Shown piece by piece: positions 34,993-43,477 of a stretch of 64,000 nt of DNA (positions within the stretch are counted from its first letter, which is position 1; each line of letters begins with the position of its first letter). Source of the DNA: an uncultured Eubacterium sp. (GTDB lineage: Bacteria > Bacillota_A > Clostridia > Lachnospirales > Lachnospiraceae). The translations under genes and the position numbers were made by a program. The notes beneath the pieces are model-generated. The model searched no databases, was not told the DNA's origin, and was given only the letters and a program-made list of their open reading frames with translations. Location of the stretch: assembly GCA_910589045.1 (NCBI GenBank), contig CAJUSH010000009.1:17995-81994 (forward strand), given 5' to 3'.

Positions 34993-35964
34993 TCAGCCGG
35001 CATGATGTTGTGTCCGTCCCGCATCCCGGGACCGACAAGCCTCCATCCACTCCCATACATCCGCATATACATCGGCGCGATCCGGCTCATTGATCAGCTC
35101 ATGCCGGTCGTCCTTGTACAGCTTCATCGTAACATTTTTCAAACCGGCCTTTAAAAACTGCCGGTAAACTCTTTTTACGCCAACGCCGGTGCCGCCCACC
35201 GGGTCCTCGGAGCCCGAGATCAGAAAGATCGGCAGGTCGGCACGGATCTTTCGAATATGTTTCTCCTGACCGTCATACAAAACCGTTGACATCAGGCCAT
35301 AATAACCGTTTAATGTGAAATCAAAGGTACACAGCGGATCCTCGTAATATTTTTTAACCGACTCCACATTGCGTGAAAGCCAGCTGTTCTCCGGATCACT
35401 GCCGTCCATGCAGAACTTCGCATAAGGTCCGCTAAACGTCACCCGTTTCACGAGCCTGCTGCGGAAATGCCAGCCGCGAAACAGTGCAAGCAGCCCGCAC
35501 GCCAGCATGCCGGCTCGGCATAGAGCCCCCGGCACGCTCCCGGTGCCGCAGACAATGGCACCGTCCACCTCTGCGCTGCAGGTCGTCAAATATTTGCGCA
35601 GCAGATACGAGCCCATGCTGTGCCCGAAAATGAAGTACGGCAGACCCGGATAGCCGCCCTTCGTGATAGCCGCCACCTGATGGATATCACTGACAAGAAC
35701 GTCCGAGGGCCTGGGCTTGCAGAAATAGCCGTAATGGCGCTTGCCACGCACCGACTGGCCGTGCCCGAGATGGTCATGACCTACCACCAGAAAGCCCTTT
35801 CCGGTCAGAAACTGTGCAAATTCCTCGTAGCGCCCGATATGCTCCTGCATCCCGTGCACAAGCTGGACAACCCCACAAACGGCACCGTCATCCGGCAGCC
35901 AGCGCACACCGTGAATTTTTGTTTTCCCATCCTTCGATAAAAAATGAAAATCCTCTCTGATCAT
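34993..35964 (-). CDS. Alpha/beta hydrolase, lysophospholipase type
   Basis: A 323-residue serine hydrolase of the monoglyceride lipase/lysophospholipase group. Key parts are the oxyanion segment VHGMQEHIGRY, the nucleophile elbow GHSMG (Ser116), an acid (ISGSEDPVGG) and the catalytic histidine (DDRHELINE) near the end. No signal peptide is seen, so it acts in the cytoplasm, likely on acylglycerols or lysolipids. It reads in the same direction as the DUF1002 gene, 31 bp upstream of it. Confidence 0.87.
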   Translation of the reverse strand: MIREDFHFLSKDGKTKIHGVRWLPDDGAVCGVVQLVHGMQEHIGRYEEFAQFLTGKGFLVVGHDHLGHGQSVRGKRHYGYFCKPRPSDVLVSDIHQVAAITKGGYPGLPYFIFGHSMGSYLLRKYLTTCSAEVDGAIVCGTGSVPGALCRAGMLACGLLALFRGWHFRSRLVKRVTFSGPYAKFCMDGSDPENSWLSRNVESVKKYYEDPLCTFDFTLNGYYGLMSTVLYDGQEKHIRKIRADLPIFLISGSEDPVGGTGVGVKRVYRQFLKAGLKNVTMKLYKDDRHELINEPDRADVYADVWEWMEACRSRDAGRTQHHAG

Positions 35965-36100
35965 ACTGACGTCTCCTGTCTCCTTACATACTTACCGGCC
36001 TTCCGGTGCATACCCGAAAAATGCCCCTCCCCGGCATACAGACCGCGGAAATCAAACATGCTCTAGGTATTTTGCACGAAAACGCTGCAAATGTCAAGCC

Positions 36101-37864
36101 CTATGCATAATGCCCAATCACAATCTGCAGGCTGTCGATTCCCTGATAGCTGTTGATCTGCGGGTAATAAGTAAAGGCAAACCGCATGCTCTGGGGCATT
36201 CCTGCCAGCAGCGCATCCACCTCCTCTGTCCCATATTTTTCCCGATAATAGCCTAAAAATTCCTCCGCATCCCCAAAATAGAGCGCGTCCATCACCCCGC
36301 CCGGAAAAACGAGGGAAAGCTTGAGCATATTCCGCTCCTTCCCAATGAGAAACGCGCGTCTTGCGGAAAGGTTTTTGTCCGCAAAGATCGGCTTCTCATT
36401 GCCGTTGCCGCACGGCTCCAAAACGGAAAGCTGACGCACCAGCGCCTCGGTAATATAGGAGAGGGGCATCGGCACGTCGATGCGTATTTTCTCCGTCAAA
36501 TCCTCCGCCGAAAGCTCCGCACCCGCGCAGATTCGCTCCGCAAACTCCGCTACCCTCCCTTCCTCCAGGGAAAGCCCCGCAGCCATAGCATGGCCCCCGA
36601 ACTTCAAAAACACGTCGGATATGCGGCTAAGCCCCTCATGCATGTGGTAGCCCGGTATGGAGCGCCCGGAGCCCTTCACACACCCCTCGGCCCCCGTGAG
36701 CACGAAAACCGGCCTGTAATAGCGCTCCCTCAGCCGACCCGCAATAATGCCCGCAAGGCTCTCGTGGCAGCCCGGCAGGTACACCACGAGCACCGGAAGG
36801 CGCCACAGCTCCTTTTGCTCTACCAGCTCTATCGCCTGCGACACACCCTTCGCCGTCAGGTCCTTCCGGCTCGTATTAAGCGCGATCAGATCGTCCGCAA
36901 GCGCCGCCGCCTCCTCCTGCCCGTTTGCAAGCAGCAGCTCCAGCGCCCGCTTTGCGGTGTCCAGACGCCCGCTGGCGTTCATGCACGGCCCTAAGACAAA
37001 GCCGATGTGGTACGAACGCACCTGCTCCGGCTCCAGATGATTCTGCAGGATCAGCGCACGAAGGCCGATGTTTTTTGTCTCATGCAGCTGTCGAAGTCCC
37101 AGCGAGACGATGGCGCGGTTTTCCCCCTGCAGCTCCATCACATCCCCCACCGTGGCGAAGGCAGCGCACTCGAGATACTTCTGCCACTCGTTTTCCCTGC
37201 CAAGCGCCCGCTGCAGAAGCTGCAGCACCTTCCACGCCACCACCGCGCCGCAGATCCCCTTCCAGGGATAACCGCAGCCCGGCTGCTTCGGGTCCACCAC
37301 CGCATCTGCCGGCGGCAGGACGGCTATTGCACGCTCCCCCTCCCAGCGCAGCGGCACCTCATGGTGGTCCGTCACCACAACCGTCATGCCAAGCTCCTTC
37401 GCGAGGGCAATTTCCGCCGCCGCCGCAATGCCGTTGTCACAGGTCAGGATCGTGTCGCACCCGTCACATTCTGCCTCCCGGATCAGCTTTTCGCTCAGCC
37501 CGTAGCCGTCGCTGATGCGGTGCGGCAGCGTATAATCCACACACGCCCCGCAGCGCTTCAGGCCGTCATATAATATATAGGTAGAAAAAATCCCGTCAAT
37601 GTCATAATCACCGATGATGCGGATTTTTTTCTGCTCCGAAATTTTCTGCCGCAAAATCTCCGCGGCCTCCTTCGCGCCCTTTAAGCGCAAAGGGTCGTGC
37701 AGCTGCGCTATATCCGGCGAAAAATATGCCCCGAGCGCATCCTCCCCAACAACCTCCCGGTTGCGCACGATACGCGCGATCACAGGGTCTACGCCATAGG
37801 TGCTCCCGATCCCGTTAAAATCCGCCCGCTTCGCCAGTACAACCCACTTTTCCTCCCTCTTCAT
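36101..37864 (-). CDS. recJ: RecJ single-strand DNA exonuclease
   Basis: A 587-residue DHH/DHHA1 protein. Motifs are GDYDIDG (about 85-91), CDNGI (about 142-146), the DHH triad TDHHE (about 165-169), a DHHA1 block GRSIPGYHMHEGL with GGHAMAAGLSLE, and a C-terminal OB-type domain. It digests single-stranded DNA 5' to 3' with Mn2+ or Mg2+ during recombination and repair. The length is normal. An AAGGAAG-type site precedes ATG 37864. Confidence 0.93.
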   Translation of the reverse strand: MKREEKWVVLAKRADFNGIGSTYGVDPVIARIVRNREVVGEDALGAYFSPDIAQLHDPLRLKGAKEAAEILRQKISEQKKIRIIGDYDIDGIFSTYILYDGLKRCGACVDYTLPHRISDGYGLSEKLIREAECDGCDTILTCDNGIAAAAEIALAKELGMTVVVTDHHEVPLRWEGERAIAVLPPADAVVDPKQPGCGYPWKGICGAVVAWKVLQLLQRALGRENEWQKYLECAAFATVGDVMELQGENRAIVSLGLRQLHETKNIGLRALILQNHLEPEQVRSYHIGFVLGPCMNASGRLDTAKRALELLLANGQEEAAALADDLIALNTSRKDLTAKGVSQAIELVEQKELWRLPVLVVYLPGCHESLAGIIAGRLRERYYRPVFVLTGAEGCVKGSGRSIPGYHMHEGLSRISDVFLKFGGHAMAAGLSLEEGRVAEFAERICAGAELSAEDLTEKIRIDVPMPLSYITEALVRQLSVLEPCGNGNEKPIFADKNLSARRAFLIGKERNMLKLSLVFPGGVMDALYFGDAEEFLGYYREKYGTEEVDALLAGMPQSMRFAFTYYPQINSYQGIDSLQIVIGHYA

Positions 37865-38035
37865 AAGAACTTCCTTCCTCTAAATATTTTCTCTATATAT
37901 TTTATAGAAACGAAAAAGGAGCCGCTTTCACTACAGGCTCCTGAAAAATCAAATACCTACGCAGGCACGGTTTTGTGCATGCACAAATTCTCCCGGGATG
38001 CATACACTAAAGCAATGAAACCTGGGAGTTTTTTC

Positions 38036-39298
38036 ATGAATCGATTACATGCGATGCAGGATGCCGACGAGATCGGCACGCTGCAAATAAATGTGACGTC
38101 CCGGCTGCAGAATACGCCCATTGAGAACGCCACGATCACACTCAGTTTTTCCGGGGAGCCAGATGAAACGCTCGAGTCGCTGCAGACAGACGAATCCGGC
38201 CAGACACAGCCGGTTTCACTCGAAACGCCGCCGTTAGCATACAGTATGGATTCCGCTCAGGAAAACCAGCCCTTCTCCCTCTACACCATCCAGGTGCGCG
38301 CGGAGGGCTACCAGCCCTTAAGCATTTCCGGCATTGAGGTTTTACCCACCGTCAAAGCCATCCAAAACGTGGCGCTCGCGCCCCTCGACTATACCGGAAC
38401 GGTCAGGCAGAGCATCGATATCCCCGTAAACACCCTGTTCGGGGATTACCCGCCCAAGATCGAGGAATCGGAGATCAAGCCTTTAGAGGAGAGCGGCGAG
38501 ATCGTCCTCAGCCGCGTCGTGATCCCGGAATACATCATCGTGCATGACGGGCCGCCGACGGATTCCCGCGCCGGAAACTATTATGTACGCTACAGGGATT
38601 ACATTAAAAATGTGGCATCCAGTGAGATCTATGCCACATGGCCCGACGCCTCCATCCGTGCCAACGTGCTCGCAATCATGTCCTTCACGCTCAACCGCGT
38701 GTACACGGAATGGTACCGCAATAAGGGCTACAACTTTACGATTACCTCCTCCACCGCCTACGACCAGAAATGGTCCTACGGGCGCACGGTCTACGACACG
38801 ATCTCGCGGGTGGTCGACGAGATGTTTGAAAACTACCTCTCCCGTCCGAATGTGAGCCAGCCGATTCTCACACAGTACTGCGACGGGCGCAACGTCACAT
38901 GCCCGAACTGGCTGTCCCAGTGGGGCTCCAAATACCTGGGCGACCAGGGCTACTCCGCAGTCCAGATCCTGCGCAACTACTACGGAAGCAGCATCTACAT
39001 CAACTCGGCGGATGAGGTTTCGGGTATCCCCTCCTCATGGCCGGGCTATGACCTAAGCGTCGGAGCAAGCGGTGCCAAGGTGCGTCAGATGCAGCAGCAG
39101 TTAAACCGCATCCACCAGAGCTACCCTGCCATCCCCGCCGTCACCGCAGACGGTATATTCGGCAGTGCAACAAAAAATGCCGTCCAGAAATTCCAGTCCG
39201 TATTCGGGCTGCCCGCCAACGGTATCGTAGACTATCCCACATGGTATAAAATATCCGAAATATACGTGGGTGTCAGCCGCATCGCGGAGCTGAACTAG
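38036..39298 (+). CDS. SpoIID-like and peptidoglycan-binding protein
   Basis: A 420-residue protein widespread in Clostridia. Residues 15-105 form a beta-sandwich like CarboxypepD_reg (TLQINVTSRLQNTPIENATITLSFSG). The middle (RYRDYIKNVASSEIYATWPDASIRANVLAIMSFTLNRVYTEWY) resembles SpoIID/LytB lytic domains. The last 75 residues are a PG_binding_1 module (LSVGASGAKVRQMQQQLNRI to GLPANGIVDYPTWYKISEIY). No signal peptide is seen, as for several spore-coat or mother-cell enzymes. ATG 38036 has GGGAG eight bases upstream; an ATG at 38015 is also in frame. A role in cortex or wall processing during spore formation is inferred. Confidence 0.78.
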   Translation: MNRLHAMQDADEIGTLQINVTSRLQNTPIENATITLSFSGEPDETLESLQTDESGQTQPVSLETPPLAYSMDSAQENQPFSLYTIQVRAEGYQPLSISGIEVLPTVKAIQNVALAPLDYTGTVRQSIDIPVNTLFGDYPPKIEESEIKPLEESGEIVLSRVVIPEYIIVHDGPPTDSRAGNYYVRYRDYIKNVASSEIYATWPDASIRANVLAIMSFTLNRVYTEWYRNKGYNFTITSSTAYDQKWSYGRTVYDTISRVVDEMFENYLSRPNVSQPILTQYCDGRNVTCPNWLSQWGSKYLGDQGYSAVQILRNYYGSSIYINSADEVSGIPSSWPGYDLSVGASGAKVRQMQQQLNRIHQSYPAIPAVTADGIFGSATKNAVQKFQSVFGLPANGIVDYPTWYKISEIYVGVSRIAELN

Positions 39299-39383
39299 TG
39301 TAGCATTTGCCGAATCTGGAAATAGAAAAGACATACGGATCGGTCAAAAAATCCGGCCTCGGGAAATTTCCTGATATGATAAA

Positions 39384-39423
39384 AAACAGAGCGTCTGACA
39401 TATTTTTACAGACACTCTGTTTT
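39384..39423. terminator. Bidirectional terminator between two converging genes
   Basis: A 13-14-bp stem (ACAGAG-GTCTG against CAGAC-CTCTGT, one mismatch) with A and T runs at the flanks ends both the SpoIID-like gene and cheY. Confidence 0.85.
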
Positions 39424-39468
39424 ATTTTCATATTACATCATCTGCCCGTACAGACAGATATCCATATC

Positions 39469-39834
39469 CTATTCACCAAGGATCTTCTTGATAGCCTCCA
39501 ATACACGGTCTGCCTGGAAAGGCTTTACGATGAAATCCTTTGCGCCGCTCTGGATCGCCTCGATAACCATTGCCTGCTGTCCCATCGCGGAACACATCAC
39601 AACGTTTGCGTTAGCATCTGCCTCCTTGATCTGCTTTAAGCTCTGGATCCCGTCACAATTGGGCATGGTAATATCCATCGTTACCAGATCAGGCTTTAAC
39701 TCTTTAAACTTTGCAAGGGCTTCGTTTCCGTCAGCTGCTTCGCCAGCGATCTCATAACCACCTTTGCCTAAAATATCCTTTAACATCATTCTCATAAATG
39801 CTGCGTCATCTGCGATTAAGATTCTCTTAGCCAT
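39469..39834 (-). CDS. cheY: CheY chemotaxis response regulator
   Basis: A 121-residue single receiver domain with the full set of switch residues: acidic pocket DD at 9-10, the phosphorylated Asp54 in MDITMPNCDG, the Thr/Ser switch SAMG, and Lys in VKPFQA. It matches CheY of Firmicutes very closely (AKRILIADDAAFMRMMLKDIL) and would carry signal from CheA to the flagellar motor. ATG 39834 is chosen over a longer frame. No other chemotaxis genes are near, so it is a stand-alone copy. Confidence 0.92.
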   Translation of the reverse strand: MAKRILIADDAAFMRMMLKDILGKGGYEIAGEAADGNEALAKFKELKPDLVTMDITMPNCDGIQSLKQIKEADANANVVMCSAMGQQAMVIEAIQSGAKDFIVKPFQADRVLEAIKKILGE

Positions 39835-39996
39835 ATCTTTTCCATCCTTTACAATATTTCCAGCCAGCCCGTCTTTCAACCGGCCATATTTTGTATGTAC
39901 GGTTACAAGCCCGCAATTCGATTTCTATCTAATTCTACACAATGTTTTACATTTTTGCAAGATGTTTCTGAAAGATTCTTATTTTTATACAAAGTT

Positions 39997-40026
39997 TTTG
40001 CATGTATGTGGCATTTATGCTATAAT
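39997..40026 (+). promoter_or_regulatory. Promoter of the flavin reductase gene
   Basis: TTTGCA and TATAAT are 18 bp apart, with a TGC extension of the -10. AAAGGAG sits before ATG 40069. Confidence 0.65.
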
Positions 40027-40068
40027 ACTTTCGGTGAATTACCAAAAATCTAATAAAGGAGCGATCAT

Positions 40069-40578
40069 ATGCATTCATTTCAACCTTATCCCGTAGACCT
40101 TCTTGAATTAAATCCATTCACAAAGATCGGCACTGAATGGATGGCGGTTACCGCCGGTACGCCCGAAAAGCTCAATACCATGACTGCAAGCTGGGGTACC
40201 ATCGGTGTGCTCTGGGGCAAAAACGTCGTCAGTGTTTTCATCCGTGAGAGCCGCTATACAAAGGAGTTCGTCGACAGGCAGGACACCTTCTCGCTCACCT
40301 TTTTTGAGCCGAAGATGAAATCCGCCTTAAAGTACTTCGGGGCAGTTTCCGGACGAACAGAGGATAAAATCGCAGGTGCCAAAATGACCATCGACTACGC
40401 AAAGGACGGCACACCCTACATCGACGAGGGCAACCTTGTCCTCATCTGCCGCAAGCTCTCGGCCACAAAAATATCTCCCGACCAGTTTATTGATGCCGGT
40501 ATTGACGGCACCTGGTATAAGGATAAAGACTACCACACCATGTATGTTGCCGAGGTTACGGAAATTTTAGCACGGTAG
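40069..40578 (+). CDS. Flavin reductase-like FMN-binding protein
   Basis: A 169-residue flavin reductase family protein. The core segment AVTAGTPEKLNTMTASWGTIGVLWGKNVVSVFIRESRYTKEFV is the FMN-binding part, and SLTFFEPKMKSALKYFGAVSGRTEDK follows as in this family. It would bind FMN and reduce small substrates or flavins using NAD(P)H. It forms a single-gene unit with its own promoter and a palindromic hairpin after the stop. Confidence 0.85.
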   Translation: MHSFQPYPVDLLELNPFTKIGTEWMAVTAGTPEKLNTMTASWGTIGVLWGKNVVSVFIRESRYTKEFVDRQDTFSLTFFEPKMKSALKYFGAVSGRTEDKIAGAKMTIDYAKDGTPYIDEGNLVLICRKLSATKISPDQFIDAGIDGTWYKDKDYHTMYVAEVTEILAR

Positions 40579-40582
40579 GCGC

Positions 40583-40618
40583 TGAGGTTCTGCAGAAAAT
40601 TTTTCTGCAGAACCTTAG
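40583..40618. repeat. 36-bp near-perfect palindrome after flavin reductase
   Basis: CTGAGGTTCTGCAG reads back as CTGCAGAACCTTAG around an A/T centre, a long stem with almost no loop. No U run follows on the plus strand, so it is a weak terminator candidate. Confidence 0.6.
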
Positions 40619-40697
40619 AGCCATGGCACATATTGGTTCTGCCGGTATTCCCCGGCATCAGCCAATCATCGTACGGGCGGAGCGGCTGTCATCCCTT

Positions 40698-41210
40698 TTA
40701 CCTGCATGACGTACTGATGGACTCAATCGCCACCGCCCCGCCCCGCACGATCTCGATATTCCGAAACCGCGAGCGCAGCAGCGCGATCAGCTCATTGTTG
40801 CGCCGCTCGGTGAGCATACATTCCAGCAGCACGCTGTCCGTGCCGATATCCTTCACTTTCACCTCAAACACCTGTGCAAACTGAAACACCTCCGCCTTCT
40901 CCTCGGCAGAAATATCCTTCACCTTCGCAAACAAAATCTCCTTCATATGGATTGGCACATTCGTCAGGTCGATGACCTTGATGACCTCCACCATGCAATT
41001 GAGCTGCTTTTTGATCTGCTCAAAGGTCACGTCGTCGCTCGTCACGCAGATCGTCATGCGCGAAACGGTCTCGTCCTCCGTCGTACCCACCGTCAGGGAC
41101 TGCAGATTATAGGATTTGCCGGAAAAAAGCCCCGACACCTTTGCCAGTACACCGACCTGGTTTTCCACATACAGTGCAATCCACCTGTTTTTCATGCTTC
41201 GATCGATCAT
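40698..41210 (-). CDS. ilvH: Acetolactate synthase small subunit
   Basis: A 170-residue regulatory subunit with the N-terminal ACT domain (RWIALYVENQVGVLAKVSGLFSGKSYNLQSLTVG) that binds valine for feedback control, and the C-terminal ALS_ss_C domain. It follows ilvB by 11 bp with AAAGGAGG at good spacing. It partners with IlvB in the first step of branched-chain amino acid synthesis. Confidence 0.95.
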   Translation of the reverse strand: MIDRSMKNRWIALYVENQVGVLAKVSGLFSGKSYNLQSLTVGTTEDETVSRMTICVTSDDVTFEQIKKQLNCMVEVIKVIDLTNVPIHMKEILFAKVKDISAEEKAEVFQFAQVFEVKVKDIGTDSVLLECMLTERRNNELIALLRSRFRNIEIVRGGAVAIESISTSCR

Positions 41211-41221
41211 AAGCGCCTCCT

Positions 41222-42943
41222 TTACTTTAAGATCATCTCGCTCATCGGGTTTCCGCTCTTTACCATAGGCAGCACCAGCTCGTCCGTGGCGATGAGAAAC
41301 TCAATGATCGTGGGCGCATCCGTGTATTCCTTCGCCTGTGCAAGCGCAGGCGCGATCTCCTCCTGCTTTGTCACGCGGATGCCGTGCGCGCCGTAGCTCT
41401 CCGCGAGCTTTACAAAGTCCGGCGCATAGGGCGGGCAGTCCTGATTGGGCCCCTTGCATTCCGCAGGGCAGCTTTTTCTTCTGCGCAGGCATGTAGCGGC
41501 ATAGCGCTTGCCGTAAAAGAGCTGCTGCATCTGGCGCACCATGCCGAGATAATAGTTATTCAGGACACAGACCGTAACCGGAACCTCCTGGGCAACCGCC
41601 GTCGCAAGCTCCTGAATATTCATCTGCATGCCCCCGTCACCCGAGATGCACACCACATCCTTTTCAGGCGCTCCGATCTTTGCGCCGATGGCAGCCGGAA
41701 ATCCGAAGCCCATCGTCCCAAGGCCGCCGGAGGTGATAAACTGCTTTTCCGGGCCGAAATCCAGATACTGGGATGCCCACATCTGATGCTGTCCCACATC
41801 CGTCACCAAAATCCCGCTCTCAAAGGCGCGGCTGATCTCCTCCATGATCATCTGCGGGGAGAGACCCCGGTCCATGCGCATAGCCAGCGGGTTCTCCTTC
41901 TCCCAGGCAGCGAGCGTATCACGCCACGCCCGCGTCGTGCGGGGCTTCGCCCACTCCAGCAGCGTCTCCAGTGCCAGCCGGGCGTCGGAAACTACCGGGA
42001 CATCCACGACGACGTTGCGCGAGATTGACGCGGTTGCAATATCAATGTGCACGATCCTCGCATTGGGCGCAAACTCCTCCAGGTCGCCGGTGATCCGGTC
42101 GTTAAAGCGCGTCCCGATGGAAAAGAGCACGTCGCATTCGCTGACCGCCTTGTTCGCCGCATACCTGCCGTGCATCCCGCAGTTTCCGACATACAGGGGA
42201 TGCCCCACCGGCATCACACCCTTCCCCATAACCGTCGTCACGACGGGAACGTGGGTCTTTTCCGCAAAGCGGCACAGCAGCTCCTCCGCACCTGCGATGC
42301 GGACGCCGCCGCCCGCAAGAATAAGGGGATTTTTCGCCGCGTGCAGCAGCTTATACGCCTTCTTCAGCTGGCCCACATGGACGGAAGTGTTTGGCTTATA
42401 GCCCCGGATCGACACCTTTGCGGGATAATCCGCGTCGCCGGATGCATTCTGGATATCCTTCGGCAGATCAATGAGCACAGGGCCGGGCTTTCCGGTCTGC
42501 GCGATATAAAACGCCATTTTCAGTATTTTCCCCAGCTCCGCCCGGTCGCGCACCGTCACGCCGTACTTTGTGATGCTGCGGGTCATGCCGACGATATCCA
42601 CCTCCTGAAACGCGTCGTTTCCGATGAGGGAAAGGGGCACCTGCCCGCTGATAACCACAAGGGGAATGCTGTCATAGTGGGCATCAGCCAGTCCCGTCAC
42701 GATGTTTGTAGCGCCGGGACCGCTTGTCACGATACACACGCCCACCTTTCCGGTTGCCCGCGCGTAGCCCTCCGCCTCGTGGATAAGTGCCTGCTCGTGC
42801 CGCGGCAGCACGAGCTGAATGTCCTGTGCCCTGTAAAGCTCATCAAAAATATCCGTGACCATACCTCCGGGATACCCGAAAATCGTGTCAACGCCCTCCT
42901 CGCGCATCGCCTTTACAAACAGCTTTTTTCCAGTAATATCCAT
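41222..42943 (-). CDS. ilvB: Acetolactate synthase large subunit with Cys insert
   Basis: A 573-residue thiamine diphosphate enzyme that joins two pyruvates (or pyruvate and 2-ketobutyrate). Motifs: the activating Glu in LVLPRHEQALIHEAEGYARATG, the diphosphate motif GDGGMQMNIQELATAV to NNYYLGMVRQMQ, and the FAD region GGGVRI. After the ThDP motif there is an unusual stretch CLRRRKSCPAECKGPNQDC with four cysteines (DNA about 41437-41496), a possible metal or disulfide site. ATG 42943 is preferred because the ribosome site abuts the earlier ATG at 42952. It lies between folA and ilvH in an apparent operon. Confidence 0.93.
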   Translation of the reverse strand: MDITGKKLFVKAMREEGVDTIFGYPGGMVTDIFDELYRAQDIQLVLPRHEQALIHEAEGYARATGKVGVCIVTSGPGATNIVTGLADAHYDSIPLVVISGQVPLSLIGNDAFQEVDIVGMTRSITKYGVTVRDRAELGKILKMAFYIAQTGKPGPVLIDLPKDIQNASGDADYPAKVSIRGYKPNTSVHVGQLKKAYKLLHAAKNPLILAGGGVRIAGAEELLCRFAEKTHVPVVTTVMGKGVMPVGHPLYVGNCGMHGRYAANKAVSECDVLFSIGTRFNDRITGDLEEFAPNARIVHIDIATASISRNVVVDVPVVSDARLALETLLEWAKPRTTRAWRDTLAAWEKENPLAMRMDRGLSPQMIMEEISRAFESGILVTDVGQHQMWASQYLDFGPEKQFITSGGLGTMGFGFPAAIGAKIGAPEKDVVCISGDGGMQMNIQELATAVAQEVPVTVCVLNNYYLGMVRQMQQLFYGKRYAATCLRRRKSCPAECKGPNQDCPPYAPDFVKLAESYGAHGIRVTKQEEIAPALAQAKEYTDAPTIIEFLIATDELVLPMVKSGNPMSEMILK

Positions 42944-42961
42944 ACGTATCATCTCCTGTTA

Positions 42962-43462
42962 TTACGATTGTTTTTCCTTTTTCTCATACTTCAAAAAATG
43001 ATAGATCAGATCAAAATAAGTCTGCTCCTCGCTGCGCTCCGTAAGCTCCCACTCCGGCAGCTCGTCCAGGTTGGGAAAAAACGTATCCGCAGAGTAGGTG
43101 TAGTCGTCCTTTGTGATATATGCCACGTCGCACGCGTCCAGAAGCTGGCGGTATACGCTCTCGCCGCCGATAACGTAAATATCCTCCGAGGGATACTTTT
43201 TCAGCTCCGCCCACAGCTCTTCCATCGAAAAAACCGTAAGGGCATCGCGCACACGACAGCTCTTATCCCTGGTCAGCACGATGTTCGTGCGGTTTTTTAA
43301 GGGCTGCCCGTTCGGCAGGGCCTCAAGCGTCTTTCGCCCCATGACAACGACCTTCCCGGTCGTCGTCTCCCGAAAAAACTGCAGGTCCGCCGGTATGCGC
43401 ACCAGCAGCCGCCCGTCCTTCCCGATCGCCCAGCGGCTGTCAACATTCGCAATCAGATTCAT
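42962..43462 (-). CDS. folA: Dihydrofolate reductase
   Basis: A 166-residue DHFR (MNLIANVDSRWAIGKDGRLL). It has the folate/NADPH motifs: the tryptophan-containing WAIGKDG loop, VVVMGRKTLEALP, NIVLTRD and IYVIGGESVYRQLL. It reduces dihydrofolate to tetrahydrofolate. GAGAGGG precedes ATG 43462. It follows thyX by 15 bp. ThyX regenerates tetrahydrofolate directly, so a neighbouring DHFR is not strictly needed for thymidylate synthesis. Confidence 0.93.
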   Translation of the reverse strand: MNLIANVDSRWAIGKDGRLLVRIPADLQFFRETTTGKVVVMGRKTLEALPNGQPLKNRTNIVLTRDKSCRVRDALTVFSMEELWAELKKYPSEDIYVIGGESVYRQLLDACDVAYITKDDYTYSADTFFPNLDELPEWELTERSEEQTYFDLIYHFLKYEKKEKQS

Positions 43463-43477
43463 ATCCCTCTCTCCGTT

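Noticed and set aside
37697..38035. N-terminal extension of the SpoIID-like gene into the recJ region
   Set aside because: It overlaps recJ antisense, and GGGAG before ATG 38036 plus the conserved domain start support the shorter form.
42944..42961. T-box or leader attenuator for ilvB
   Set aside because: Only 18 bp separate folA and ilvB, leaving no room for a leader.
42047..43300. A 417-codon plus-strand open frame opposite ilvB and folA
   Set aside because: Antisense to two conserved genes and without recognisable motifs.
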